DNA of 36,719 nucleotides from Negativicutes bacterium (GCA_031292035.1 JARLHX010000176.1:1-36719), one strand, 5' to 3'; counted from the stretch's first letter, positions 1-7,864 are shown. The notes: generated by a model not told the origin, from the letters alone. A program made the numbers and translations.

Positions 1-207
1 ATCTTTGCCGCCCAGGCGCCGCCGGTGACGGACGCGGCGCTCACGAAAGCCCTTCAGGACCATAATGCGGTCGTGAAGAACCCGGTTGCAATCCGGGAAT
101 TGATCGGGCAGTTCGTGGCGCCACCAGGGCAAGCATCCGATATTCCCCAGGCTCGTCGCCCGGAGTTTATCACGAAATTGAAATTGATCGGCCCGAAGGC
201 GGGTTGA
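1..207 (+). CDS. C-terminal part of an unknown phage protein (5' end outside window)
   Basis: The frame is open from the first base to the stop at 205-207, so the gene starts outside the window. The visible 68 residues are rich in Ala and Pro at first, then predicted helical, ending in an Arg-Pro-Glu-Phe-Ile-x-Lys-Leu stretch. Short helical tails of this style are often seen at the C-termini of phage DNA-metabolism proteins, and the next genes are DNA-metabolism genes, but this is only suggestive. A GTG at 25 could be read as an internal start, but nothing supports initiation there. Function unknown. Confidence 0.6.
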   Translation: MFAAQAPPVTDAALTKALQDHNAVVKNPVAIRELIGQFVAPPGQASDIPQARRPEFITKLKLIGPKAG

Positions 208-298
208 CCTACGAGGTCCCGCCCCCAGGAGGCACTGCATTCCAGCCGAATGCGGAACGCGTCTGGGGGAAATGGGCACAAGTTTTATGGAGGATCGC

Positions 299-1480
299 AT
301 GACAGATCTAACGACCCATGGCCACGAGCGCCCGGCGCATTCCCGGCTTGGTGCTTCTGGCGCCGAACGCTGGATGAAGTGTACTTTATCCGTTGCCAAG
401 CTGCCAGTGGAACTTCAGCCCATCGACAAAGAACTGGATGACCCGGATTTTCGCCGGGCCGGGGCTGCTTCCCATGCGGCCATTCATCGTGCCATTTTGT
501 CCGGCGAAGACGGGTGGGAATTGATTGGCGAGACGATTGAAGGCTGGGAAATTGATGGCCCGATGTCCGCCAGTATTCAAACCTACTTGGACGAATGTCG
601 AAAGCTGAAAGCAGGGGCATCTCAGTGGGGGGTCGAGCAAGCAATTGACGCGCCCGATTTTCACCCTGAGTTTTACGGGACAACTGATTTTTGGGCGATT
701 ACCGGCGACGGAAACTGCCTGGCCATTCGGGATTATAAGAACGGCGTCGGTATCGTGGTTGAGGTTGAGAACAATCCGCAGCTTTGGTATTACGCCTATG
801 GTATCTTGCGCCGGTTACCGAATGTGGAACTGGTAGATATAGGGATCGTCCAGCCGAACGTCTCGTGGCATCCTGATGGCGTTATACGGCGCCAGGTGGT
901 TCAAGCCTCTGACATCTTTGAGTGGGCTGAGTGTACGCTGCTACCCGCCATGCGCCACGCCGACGAGGTTACGGAAGCCCAGCCGGGCGAGTGGTGCCGG
1001 TTCTGCCCCCGCAAACTGATCTGCCCGGTTCTGAAGGGCATGTATGCTGCGGCAGCGCGGGCCGACGTGTCAGACCTATCCTTGCTGACGGACGAGCAGT
1101 TGGGCCAGGAATGGTCGGTCCTTGCGGCCAATCAAGCCTATGTGAAAGCCATAAAAGAGGAAACGCTACGGCGCCACCTGTCTGGCCATACCGTACCAGG
1201 GACGAAGCTGGTCGCGCAGAAGTCCAACCGTGTTTGGCGGGACAACCCCGAAGAAATTTTCTTCCCCCTATTTGGCGAAGCAATTTACAAGCCTCGGGAA
1301 ATCCTGTCACCCCCTGGCATGGAAACCCTCGGCCCCAATGCCAAGGAACTGGTGAAGGAATACGCCTATTCACCCGGCGGGGCGCCCACTGTTGCCCTGG
1401 CCGATGACCGCCGACAGAGTATCACCTTGACGAACAGCCTCCGTACCGCGGCCCAGAAATTATTGGATGCGGGCGGTTGA
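299..1480 (+). CDS. DUF2800-family PD-(D/E)XK (RecB/Cas4-like) nuclease
   Basis: This 393-residue protein shows the layout of RecB/Cas4-type nucleases. A GTTDF motif (D130) is followed by IRDYKNG (D145-x-K147), which gives the acidic and lysine active-site residues. C28 near the N-terminus pairs with C233, C236 and C242, the pattern of an iron-sulphur cluster seen in Cas4 and AddB nucleases. The overall architecture matches the phage DUF2800 family. I chose ATG 299 because GGAGG at 289-293 sits 5 bases upstream; ATGs at 272 and 287 lack a well-placed site. It precedes an SSB-like gene and the DNA polymerase, so a role in processing DNA ends during replication or recombination is likely. Activity is inferred, not shown. 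Confidence 0.85.
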   Translation: MTDLTTHGHERPAHSRLGASGAERWMKCTLSVAKLPVELQPIDKELDDPDFRRAGAASHAAIHRAILSGEDGWELIGETIEGWEIDGPMSASIQTYLDECRKLKAGASQWGVEQAIDAPDFHPEFYGTTDFWAITGDGNCLAIRDYKNGVGIVVEVENNPQLWYYAYGILRRLPNVELVDIGIVQPNVSWHPDGVIRRQVVQASDIFEWAECTLLPAMRHADEVTEAQPGEWCRFCPRKLICPVLKGMYAAAARADVSDLSLLTDEQLGQEWSVLAANQAYVKAIKEETLRRHLSGHTVPGTKLVAQKSNRVWRDNPEEIFFPLFGEAIYKPREILSPPGMETLGPNAKELVKEYAYSPGGAPTVALADDRRQSITLTNSLRTAAQKLLDAGG

Positions 1481-1508
1481 CATCTGAGGAAAAATGTATA
1501 TGTTTTCC
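1477..1508 (+). promoter_or_regulatory. Possible promoter with inverted repeat upstream of the SSB-like gene
   Basis: TTGACA at 1477-1482 overlaps the stop of the nuclease gene. It is followed after 16 bases by TATGTT (1499-1504), which could be a -35/-10 pair. The 6-bp inverted repeat GGAAAA (1488-1493) / TTTTCC (1503-1508) overlaps the -10 and could be an operator or a weak hairpin. This is one of the few real gaps in the operon (70 bases), which favours a regulatory role. The -10 match is only partial. Confidence 0.3.
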
Positions 1509-1550
1509 GGACTAACTTTTACACAACCTTAACGAATGATTGGAACTCAC

Positions 1551-2234
1551 ATGACCGATAAACCGAAGAAACCAACCTATATCTATGATCTGACCGCTCC
1601 GGTCATCATTGCCCACCCCACCCTCATTACTCCACGGCCTTTCCAAGAAAACGGCAAGCCAAAAGGCGATCCAGTCTACAGCGGTGATTTGGTGTTTCCG
1701 GCGGACAGCCAGGAATTGATCGCCTTGAAAGAACTGGCGAAGAAAGCCGTCCGGGAAAGCTGCCCCGGCCAGAAACTTTCAAACTTTATCTTCCCCTTCA
1801 AGGACGGCACGCTGCTGGCGGATGCCCGGAAGGCCAAGTGCGAAGCGGCGGATAAAAAGCCGGACGGCGAGTACCAGCGCGGCCAGGTTGTTTTGAAAAC
1901 GAAGTCGAAATTTCCGCCGGGCCTCGCAGGCATTGAAAACGGGAAAATCGTTGATTACGACACTGAGGAAAAGAAGGTCAAAGCAGCCGACAAATTCTTC
2001 TTCGGGGCTGAAGTTTTGGCGACGGTTGCTTTTGTGGCCTATGCACCTATCGGGGAAAATAAAGGGTATGTTTCGGCGTATCTGAATGCCGTTTTCACCA
2101 CGGGTAAGGGCACGAAGTTAGCCGGTCAAGCGCCCAGTACCGCGGCCCGGTTTAAGGGCTACGTTGGCAGTGTCTCGCAGGATGATCCCACAAAGGGTCT
2201 TGACAATGACCTGGATGACGAGATACCGTTCTAA
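1551..2234 (+). CDS. DUF2815-family single-stranded-DNA-binding-like protein
   Basis: The 227-residue protein resembles the DUF2815 family, which commonly lies beside DUF2800 and a family A polymerase in phages and is thought to bind single-stranded DNA. The key feature is an acidic C-terminal tail ending in DDEIPF. This is almost the same as the DDDIPF tip by which bacterial SSB recruits DNA repair and replication proteins. ATG 1551 is preferred over ATG 1536 because GGA lies 7-8 bases upstream, although the site is weak. The protein would coat the single strands made by the nuclease and polymerase encoded on either side. SSB function is inferred from family and tail. Confidence 0.82.
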   Translation: MTDKPKKPTYIYDLTAPVIIAHPTLITPRPFQENGKPKGDPVYSGDLVFPADSQELIALKELAKKAVRESCPGQKLSNFIFPFKDGTLLADARKAKCEAADKKPDGEYQRGQVVLKTKSKFPPGLAGIENGKIVDYDTEEKKVKAADKFFFGAEVLATVAFVAYAPIGENKGYVSAYLNAVFTTGKGTKLAGQAPSTAARFKGYVGSVSQDDPTKGLDNDLDDEIPF

Positions 2235-2282
2235 ACCAGGGTTGACCTATATGGCCCCCTGCGGCTGCCCGTAACAGCCTGA

Positions 2283-2310
2283 CCCTCCAGGGCTTCCTCC
2301 CCCTGGAGGG
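2283..2310 (+). promoter_or_regulatory. Strong RNA hairpin between SSB-like gene and DNA polymerase
   Basis: CCCTCCAGGG (2283-2292) and CCCTGGAGGG (2301-2310) form a perfect 10-bp stem with an 8-base pyrimidine loop. No run of T follows, so it is not a classic intrinsic terminator. It may be a pause or partial terminator, a processing site, or a brake on polymerase translation; the polymerase ribosome-binding site (AGGAA) lies just downstream at about 2325. Confidence 0.5.
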
Positions 2311-2334
2311 TCCCCTTCCCCGATAGGAAATCCC

Positions 2335-4371
2335 ATGATCGAATGTGTCCCAGATTTTGAGACGACAAGTCGGTGCGATCTTAAGGCCGCAGGTTCCTGG
2401 CGATATAGTGAGGACATCACGACCAACGTTATTTGCCTGTCGTTTAAGTGGCGAACGCGGCGCGAGGATAAGACTTTCCGGCCGTGGCATAAATCGAACT
2501 GGGTTCCGGGTACTGATAACCGGGAATTGAGCCTGCTGGTATCAGACCCCACTGTGATTTTTATTGCCCACAATACTGGGTTCGAGAAAGCGATCTGGCG
2601 AAACATCATGGTCCCGATTTACGGGTTTGCCAACATCCCCAACTCCCGCTGGCATGATACCATGGCGACCTGCGCGATGAAAGTCTTGCCCCTGGAGTTG
2701 GAGCGGGCGGCTACAGTGCTGCGGCTCCAAACCCAAAAGGATATGGAAGGCCGGAAACTCACGCTGGGCCTGTCCCGGTTTAATAAGAAAGGCGCTTTGC
2801 CGGTTTTAACGCCGGAGGTTCGCCAGCGCGTTATCCAGTATTGTGAGATTGACATTGATACGCAGTCTGATCTGCATGAGCGCATTGGCTATCTTACCCC
2901 CGAAGAACGGCAAGTTTGGTTGCTCGATCAAAGGATCAATGAGCGGGGCGTCAAGTTGGACATGGACTTGGTGCGCCAGATGCAACAAGTAGTAGACAAG
3001 GCCAGCACTCCACTGCTAGAAGAATTTTATCGGCTAACTGGCCTCGGCATCAACCAAAACGCAAAGGTTTTGGCGTGGGTCAAAGGCCAAGGGGTTGATC
3101 TACCGAACATGCAAAAGGAAACGCTAGCGCAGGTCCTTGGGCAAGACATTGATGGGGATGCTGAAGATGCTGGTGACGACGTTGGTGCTATGCCTCGGTG
3201 GGATTTACCTGACAACGTTCATCGCGTATTGCACATACGACAGCTTATTGGATCATCGTCAATCAAAAAACTTGGCAAAATGGAAGCCAGTGTTTGTGCT
3301 GACCGTTGCGCTCGTGGGCTTTTGCAGTACCATGGTGCTGGTCCAGGCCGATGGTCGGGTAGACTTCTCCAGCCTCAGAACTTTCCCCGCGGCACTATTC
3401 TCCACGGAGAAGGCGACAACCGGCATGCTCCCGATCCTGCAATAGTTGTCCAGGCATTGATGACAGGCGATCCGGCCATCGTGCAAGACTTGATTGGGCC
3501 ACCCGTGGAGACCGTTGTATCTGCCCTGCGCCACGTCTTGATCCCGCGCCCTGGTCGCGTATTTGTCGCTGGGGACTTCAGCGGCATCCAAGCCCGTTCC
3601 GTTCTGGCCGTAGCTGGGCAGCATGATAAAACCGCGTTGATGGCAGCCGGTGCCGACGTGTATGTGGACATGGCCGAGACAATTTATCGTCGCAAGATCA
3701 CGAAGAAGGCGGACCCGGCCGAGCGGCAGGTGGGCAAGAATACCGTCTTGGGCGCAGGCTTCGGCATGGGAGCAAAGAAATTCCGGCTGAAGTATTGCCC
3801 CGAGCAGCCTCTCGACTTTGCCCAGTCTGTTGTTGATGCCTACCGCAAAGAGTGGGCACCCTGCGTTCCGAAGCTATGGTACGGGCTTGAAGCGGCCGCG
3901 GTGAACACTGTGAACCGGCGTAAGGTGCATGAGGCTTACGGTTTTGTGTTTGACCTGGAGGATATGTGGCTGACTTGTCGGCTGCCCAGTGGCCGGAAGA
4001 TTTGGTATTTTAACCCGCAGCCAACCCGCCGGGCGATGCCCTGGGACGAGAACGACATCCGGCCGGGCTTCAGCTACCAAGCGATGAAGCAGGGCGTCTG
4101 GAAGACAATTGACGCCTTCGGGGGCCAGTTGACTGAGAATGTCATTTGTGGGATCGAGGCCGACTTGATGCGCCACGCGATGTTTAAATGTGAGGCGAAT
4201 GGCTTCCCCATTGTGATGCTGGTGCATGATGAAATCGTGACGGAACCTTTGACGGCAGACGCCAATGTTGATACGCTCTCACAGATTATGTGTGACAGCC
4301 CCGCCTGGTGTTCTGAACTACAAATACCCGTGGCTATTGAAGGATGGATAGGAGATAGGTACAAAAAATGA
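2335..4371 (+). CDS. Family A DNA polymerase with 3'-5' exonuclease domain
   Basis: The 678-residue protein is the phage replicative polymerase. The N-terminal proofreading domain has motif I DFET (D7, E9), motif II with H79-N80 and F83, and motif III Y169-x3-D173. The polymerase domain has motif A DFSGIQAR (D414, metal ligand), motif B with R464 and K468 in ERQVGKN, and motif C VHDEIV (H631, D632, E633). No 5'-3' exonuclease domain is present. Its length is typical of podovirus family A enzymes. In motif B, the usual aromatic/FG position differs from bacterial Pol I and reads VLGAGFG. The next gene overlaps its stop by 4 bp, so the two are translationally coupled. No phage helicase or primase is seen in the window. 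Confidence 0.96.
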   Translation: MIECVPDFETTSRCDLKAAGSWRYSEDITTNVICLSFKWRTRREDKTFRPWHKSNWVPGTDNRELSLLVSDPTVIFIAHNTGFEKAIWRNIMVPIYGFANIPNSRWHDTMATCAMKVLPLELERAATVLRLQTQKDMEGRKLTLGLSRFNKKGALPVLTPEVRQRVIQYCEIDIDTQSDLHERIGYLTPEERQVWLLDQRINERGVKLDMDLVRQMQQVVDKASTPLLEEFYRLTGLGINQNAKVLAWVKGQGVDLPNMQKETLAQVLGQDIDGDAEDAGDDVGAMPRWDLPDNVHRVLHIRQLIGSSSIKKLGKMEASVCADRCARGLLQYHGAGPGRWSGRLLQPQNFPRGTILHGEGDNRHAPDPAIVVQALMTGDPAIVQDLIGPPVETVVSALRHVLIPRPGRVFVAGDFSGIQARSVLAVAGQHDKTALMAAGADVYVDMAETIYRRKITKKADPAERQVGKNTVLGAGFGMGAKKFRLKYCPEQPLDFAQSVVDAYRKEWAPCVPKLWYGLEAAAVNTVNRRKVHEAYGFVFDLEDMWLTCRLPSGRKIWYFNPQPTRRAMPWDENDIRPGFSYQAMKQGVWKTIDAFGGQLTENVICGIEADLMRHAMFKCEANGFPIVMLVHDEIVTEPLTADANVDTLSQIMCDSPAWCSELQIPVAIEGWIGDRYKK

Positions 4372-4754
4372 GCATTGACGATGAGGTTACCCGCCTAAAA
4401 GCAAGCACGATTCCGGTAGACCGCAGCGACGTACATCTTGCGGGGGGCCAGCCCGTGACGGACGATCACCGCGAGATTAACCCGGCAACCGGCTTGCAGA
4501 AAGGGTACGTTGTGCTCGGCGATGCTGAGCGAACCAAGGGTTTTGTGCGACCGTTCCGGGATGCCTACCGGCACCTGACGTGCCACACAATCACCACCAT
4601 GGGCCGCAAGATAGCGGAGACCTACGCGCGTGATCCGTACTTCTATAGCGGCACGTTTTGCGCCAAATGCCGTGCCCATTTCCCGGTGGGTGAGGACGGT
4701 GAATTCACTTGGTACGAGATGGACGGCAGCGAAGGGCCGAAAGTGGGGACATGA
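4368..4754 (+). CDS. Conserved-looking small phage protein with CxxC pair
   Basis: The 128-residue protein starts at an ATGA overlap with the polymerase stop. Its C-terminal half contains TFCAKC followed by a short acidic loop, so one CxxC pair is present, half of a zinc-ribbon. Around it lies an aromatic-rich stretch with TYARDPYFYSG. Proteins of this size and motif are frequent next to phage DNA polymerases, but I know no assigned function. Position and coupling suggest a role in replication. Confidence 0.75.
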   Translation: MSIDDEVTRLKASTIPVDRSDVHLAGGQPVTDDHREINPATGLQKGYVVLGDAERTKGFVRPFRDAYRHLTCHTITTMGRKIAETYARDPYFYSGTFCAKCRAHFPVGEDGEFTWYEMDGSEGPKVGT

Positions 4755-5017
4755 GAGCGCGCGTCGAAATAGCTAAGCCTGCGCATGAGGTTTTATACCA
4801 AGATTTGGTCAAACTGATGCGCAAGAATGCTGGCAATATAACGTCTTTAGAGATGCTTGCCATCGCGTCAAATCTAGTCGGAAAACTGGTCGCGATGCAG
4901 GACCAGAGAACGGTGACGCGAGAAATTGCAATGGAGACAGTCGCCAAGAATTTGGAGGCCGGAAACCAGCACGTGATTGCCCAGCTTACTAACTCAAAAC
5001 CGGCCAGCAGGGCGTGA
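4751..5017 (+). CDS. Small helical protein of unknown function
   Basis: This 88-residue protein begins at ATG 4751, which overlaps the previous stop by 4 bp (ATGA). An in-frame TTG at 4709 would extend it deep into the previous gene and is unlikely. The sequence looks all-helical and contains LEMLAIASNLVGKLVAMQD, a regular amphipathic segment that could mediate dimerisation. No catalytic motif is visible. It belongs to the chain of overlapping genes between the polymerase and resolvase. Confidence 0.7.
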   Translation: MRARVEIAKPAHEVLYQDLVKLMRKNAGNITSLEMLAIASNLVGKLVAMQDQRTVTREIAMETVAKNLEAGNQHVIAQLTNSKPASRA

Positions 5018-5178
5018 CCGAACAATTTTACCGCTGGACTTGGCGCGTCAAGTTGCCAGATCGTCACGGTCAAGCATTCCGCGTCATCTGCCGAGGCGCG
5101 ATGAATAGTTGCCTAATTGAGTTCATGGACGGGTGGCGCTGTGTCACCAGCCGCAATGCGTTAAGGAAAATCAAATGA
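5014..5178 (+). CDS. 54-residue unknown protein, GTG start
   Basis: GTG 5014 overlaps the preceding TGA by 4 bp (GTGA), and the stop TGA (5176-5178) overlaps the next ATG (5175) by 4 bp, so the frame fits the coupled operon exactly at both ends. The 54 residues are basic, aromatic at the start (QFYRWTWRVKLPDRHGQ) and end in SRNALRKIK. That composition suggests nucleic-acid binding, but no known domain is recognised. It is short and would be missed by a 60-residue cut-off. Confidence 0.65.
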   Translation: MTEQFYRWTWRVKLPDRHGQAFRVICRGAMNSCLIEFMDGWRCVTSRNALRKIK

Positions 5179-5402
5179 GCAAAGACGAAGCAATGCGCCA
5201 AGCGTGCAGTGACGCAGTGATATATGGGATGGGGCTGGTGAAAGTCACGCTTGCCGTGGGTGGGTTTAACTATACACGCTTAGACCCCTCGGAAGTTTTC
5301 ATTCAAATTTACCCGAGGCAAGAAGACCCAGCGGAACGGAAAGTGGGAATGAACCCCGCTCTGGGCGCCGGGTTCGGTGGGGGTCCAGCCAATGAGCCTT
5401 AA
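5175..5402 (+). CDS. 75-residue protein containing a copy of the polymerase motif B segment
   Basis: ATG 5175 overlaps the previous stop by 4 bp. Residues near the C-terminus read DPAERKVGMNPALGAGFGGG. The phage's own polymerase reads DPAERQVGKNTVLGAGFGMG at its motif B (fingers O-helix), giving 15 identical positions of 20. Many codons differ at the third base, so the match is stronger in protein than in DNA. The catalytic lysine is replaced by Met, so this cannot be a working polymerase part. The N-terminal two thirds are unrelated to the polymerase as far as I can see. It could be a duplicated fragment or a protein that imitates the fingers helix. Confidence 0.65.
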   Translation: MSKDEAMRQACSDAVIYGMGLVKVTLAVGGFNYTRLDPSEVFIQIYPRQEDPAERKVGMNPALGAGFGGGPANEP

Positions 5403-5598
5403 ACGCCCGCGCCGAACATCGGATATGTCCAAAGAGGATATCGTTCGCCACCTACTTCTTCTGGCCAAAGGGACCGGCGATGAAGAATACGCCGAAACCA
5501 AACGACGGTTGCGGCGAGGGGAAGACTTCTGGAAGATCGCGTTTTACCTCGGAGCGGCTCCCGCTCTCGTGGCGGCTTTAGGAGGCCCGAAACTATGA
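5392..5598 (+). CDS. 68-residue small basic protein
   Basis: ATG 5392 gives an 11-bp overlap with the previous gene; an upstream in-frame GTG at 5377 is less likely. The protein begins MSLKRPRRTS, has a charged middle part (ETKRRLRRGEDF) and a hydrophobic C-terminal stretch YLGAAPALVAALGG, which is probably too short and small to be a firm membrane anchor. Its stop overlaps the resolvase start by 4 bp. No family recognised. Confidence 0.6.
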   Translation: MSLKRPRRTSDMSKEDIVRHLLLLAKGTGDEEYAETKRRLRRGEDFWKIAFYLGAAPALVAALGGPKL

Positions 5599-6059
5599 AC
5601 CTGATCGCCTTCGACCTGGGTGCCAACATGGCTTTTGCCTGTGAGGACGTAGTACATTTTCCGCATTGGTCCGTGAAAACCTTTAAAGGGCACCGCACGT
5701 ACCGGGCGGCGGATACCCTGAAGTGGCTGAATGAAGCCTTTGACAACCACCCATGGGTTGACACAGCGATTTATGAACGCCCGTTTGCCCGCGGCCAGGA
5801 CGCCACCAGATGCCTTTGGGGTATCGCCGGTATCCTGGAGGCCGTGGCCACGTCCAAGGGCTGCACGGTCCTGGAAGTGCTCCCATCCACCATTAAAAAG
5901 TGGGCGACAGGCAGCGGCAAAGCCGACAAGGAAGTGATGACTGCCGCGGCGGTGCGCCTAGGCTACTATGGCCAGAATGAGCATGAAGCTGATGCCTACT
6001 GCCTGTACCAATACGGCCGGGCAAACATCCGAGTAAAGGAAAATGCCCGTGGACAGTAA
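5595..6059 (+). CDS. RuvC-like Holliday junction resolvase
   Basis: The 154-residue protein has the RNase H-fold signature of RuvC-type resolvases: FDLG with D7 on the first strand, IYERPF with E61 at the end of the central strand, and a final EADAYCL (E131, D133). The length matches bacterial RuvC. It would cut four-way or branched junctions before packaging, consistent with the nuclease, SSB-like protein and polymerase in the same operon. Start ATG 5595 overlaps the previous stop by 4 bp. Confidence 0.85.
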   Translation: MNLIAFDLGANMAFACEDVVHFPHWSVKTFKGHRTYRAADTLKWLNEAFDNHPWVDTAIYERPFARGQDATRCLWGIAGILEAVATSKGCTVLEVLPSTIKKWATGSGKADKEVMTAAAVRLGYYGQNEHEADAYCLYQYGRANIRVKENARGQ

Positions 6060-7701
6060 AACTTTTATGGTCGCATACCGGAAAGCTGGGTCGGTGAAAA
6101 AGGTCGCGCAGCACTGGGGCTGTACCTACGGGTTCGCCCGGAAGGGATATCTCGCGGCCTTGGCCGAGGGTCTAATTGAGCGACTGCCAGTGGGGCGCAA
6201 AGCAACACGGACCACAAAGCCCGGCTCTGTAGAGGTCTCGGGTGGGCAGCTTCAGGCCCTTGCCACGCCTGCGTCACCATTACCTGCCCACGGTGTCAAG
6301 CGTTACCTTTTCACTTGTGCACAAAATGACACCCGACTGCATGAACCCTTCTGGGATAACTTGAAGGTCCTTGCTGCCCACTATGACGCTGAAATCCATG
6401 TTTCGCGCTTTGCCTATGTGAAAGCTGGGCTTGGGACAGGCGGCGATAAGTCTCTGTTCGGCAAGCGTAACCCCAGTCAAACCGGGAATGACATGATCTG
6501 GGACCCGCGACTTACGCCCTATTTAAGCGATACGCGGTTGGAAGTTGCGCCGGGCTTGGTCTGGTGTGGCGAGATGAACATTCTTCCTACCGCATCCCGC
6601 CCACTGTCAGGCTTTGAAACGTATACCGGGCGCCGGTCTGCGATCTTCCCCCACGTTAAGATCGCGCTGGAGAGCATTGCGTCATCTCGGGGCCAACCGG
6701 CAAAGTTCAACTATACTACAGGCGCCGTAACCCAGCGTAACTACATCCAGAAAAAAGCCGGGTTGAAGGCTGAGTTTCATCATTGCTATGGGGCGCTTTT
6801 GGTCGAAGTGGACAGTGCCGGGGACTGGTTCTGCCGACAAATTAACGCCGATAGTGAAGGTACGATTTATGACCTGGACTTGAAAGTGTCAGATCAATTG
6901 GTGACGACAGGCATTCAGCCCGTTGCGATTACCTGGGGCGATATTCATGTCGCGGAACTTGACCCCGGCATCGCAGAGTTAAACTGGGGAGACGGGGGCA
7001 TTCTTGATACCCTGCGGCCACACAACCAGTTCTTCCATGATGTTCTACATTTCCGGGGCCGGTCGCATCACGAAGTCAAAAACCCCCATAAAATGTTTGT
7101 GCGGTTTTTGCAAGGCTTCGACAACGTTAAGGAAGAAGTAAAAAAGGCATCAGACTTTCTTTGGAAAACTGCGCGTTCGGGAGTGGCTGCTTTTGTCGTT
7201 GACAGTAATCACCACCATCATGTTGCTCGATGGCTTCAAGAGCAAGACGGCCGATTTGACCCAGTTAATTCGCTGTACTGGCTGGCGCTAAACCAGCAGG
7301 TCTATCAAACCCTGGCCGCGGGGCGAACTCCCAATTACTTGGAAGAAGCATTTATTGCGGCTGACAAAAATCCTCCCGTTATATTTTTGGGCCAAGATGA
7401 AAGCTGGATCACTTGCCCTGATGCGCATGGGGGGATCGAGAACGGGATGCACGGCGACCTCGGCCCGAACGGCAGCCGGGGGTCCGCATTAAATCTATCG
7501 AAGATGGGCCGGAAAGCTATCATCGGCCATTCGCATTCGGCCAGGATTGTGGACAGCATCTATCAGGTTGGGACTTGTGGCACCCTGGACCCGGACTGGT
7601 CGGCCGGGCCGTCATCTTGGTCACATTCGCACTGCGTTACTTACCCGAATGGCAAGCGGGCAATCATCACTTTATTTAACGGAAAATGGAGGGCTACATA
7701 A
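6043..7701 (+). CDS. Metallophosphoesterase, resembles phage T5 A1 protein
   Basis: The 552-residue protein begins with a helix-turn-helix-like segment (about residues 8-45). The C-terminal half carries a full calcineurin-type metal site: D300-x-H302 (GDIHV), D333, N389 followed by HHH, H470 (HGD) and G495-H496-S-H498. From memory, phage T5 pre-early protein A1, needed for host DNA breakdown and shut-off, is of similar length and also has a metallophosphatase domain with an NHH-rich block; I could not align them here. A nuclease or phosphatase role in takeover or nucleotide salvage is inferred. AAAGGA lies just upstream of ATG 6043, which overlaps the resolvase gene by 17 bp. Confidence 0.75.
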   Translation: MPVDSKTFMVAYRKAGSVKKVAQHWGCTYGFARKGYLAALAEGLIERLPVGRKATRTTKPGSVEVSGGQLQALATPASPLPAHGVKRYLFTCAQNDTRLHEPFWDNLKVLAAHYDAEIHVSRFAYVKAGLGTGGDKSLFGKRNPSQTGNDMIWDPRLTPYLSDTRLEVAPGLVWCGEMNILPTASRPLSGFETYTGRRSAIFPHVKIALESIASSRGQPAKFNYTTGAVTQRNYIQKKAGLKAEFHHCYGALLVEVDSAGDWFCRQINADSEGTIYDLDLKVSDQLVTTGIQPVAITWGDIHVAELDPGIAELNWGDGGILDTLRPHNQFFHDVLHFRGRSHHEVKNPHKMFVRFLQGFDNVKEEVKKASDFLWKTARSGVAAFVVDSNHHHHVARWLQEQDGRFDPVNSLYWLALNQQVYQTLAAGRTPNYLEEAFIAADKNPPVIFLGQDESWITCPDAHGGIENGMHGDLGPNGSRGSALNLSKMGRKAIIGHSHSARIVDSIYQVGTCGTLDPDWSAGPSSWSHSHCVTYPNGKRAIITLFNGKWRAT

Positions 7702-7702
7702 T

Positions 7703-7864
7703 ATGGTACGGAGAATTAGATCAACCTTTCGTAACCGGGGAACCCCCCCGAACACCAGTGTTTTCGGCTTAAACATGCATACTGTCGGGCTGATCCAAAA
7801 GGTCAGTAAACACACAAAACAGAGACAGGGTAAAATCAAAAATTTTGCTGCTAGGAGGGTATAA
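7703..7864 (+). CDS. 53-residue strongly basic protein
   Basis: ATG 7703 has GGAGGG at 7688-7693, nine bases upstream, a strong ribosome-binding site. The stop TAA overlaps the next ATG by one base (TAATG). The product is highly basic (many Arg and Lys, few acidic residues) and ends in AARRV. Its last codons contain AGGAGG (7853-7858), the ribosome-binding site of the next gene. It could bind nucleic acid, or the frame may serve mainly to couple translation of the downstream gene. Confidence 0.55.
   Translation: MVRRIRSTFRNRGTPPNTSVFGLNMHTVGLIQKVSKHTKQRQGKIKNFAARRV

Noticed and set aside
3137..3445. Membrane-protein-like plus-strand frame inside the polymerase
   Set aside because: Alternative frame of a well-supported polymerase gene; hydrophobic look comes from codon shift and there is no start context.
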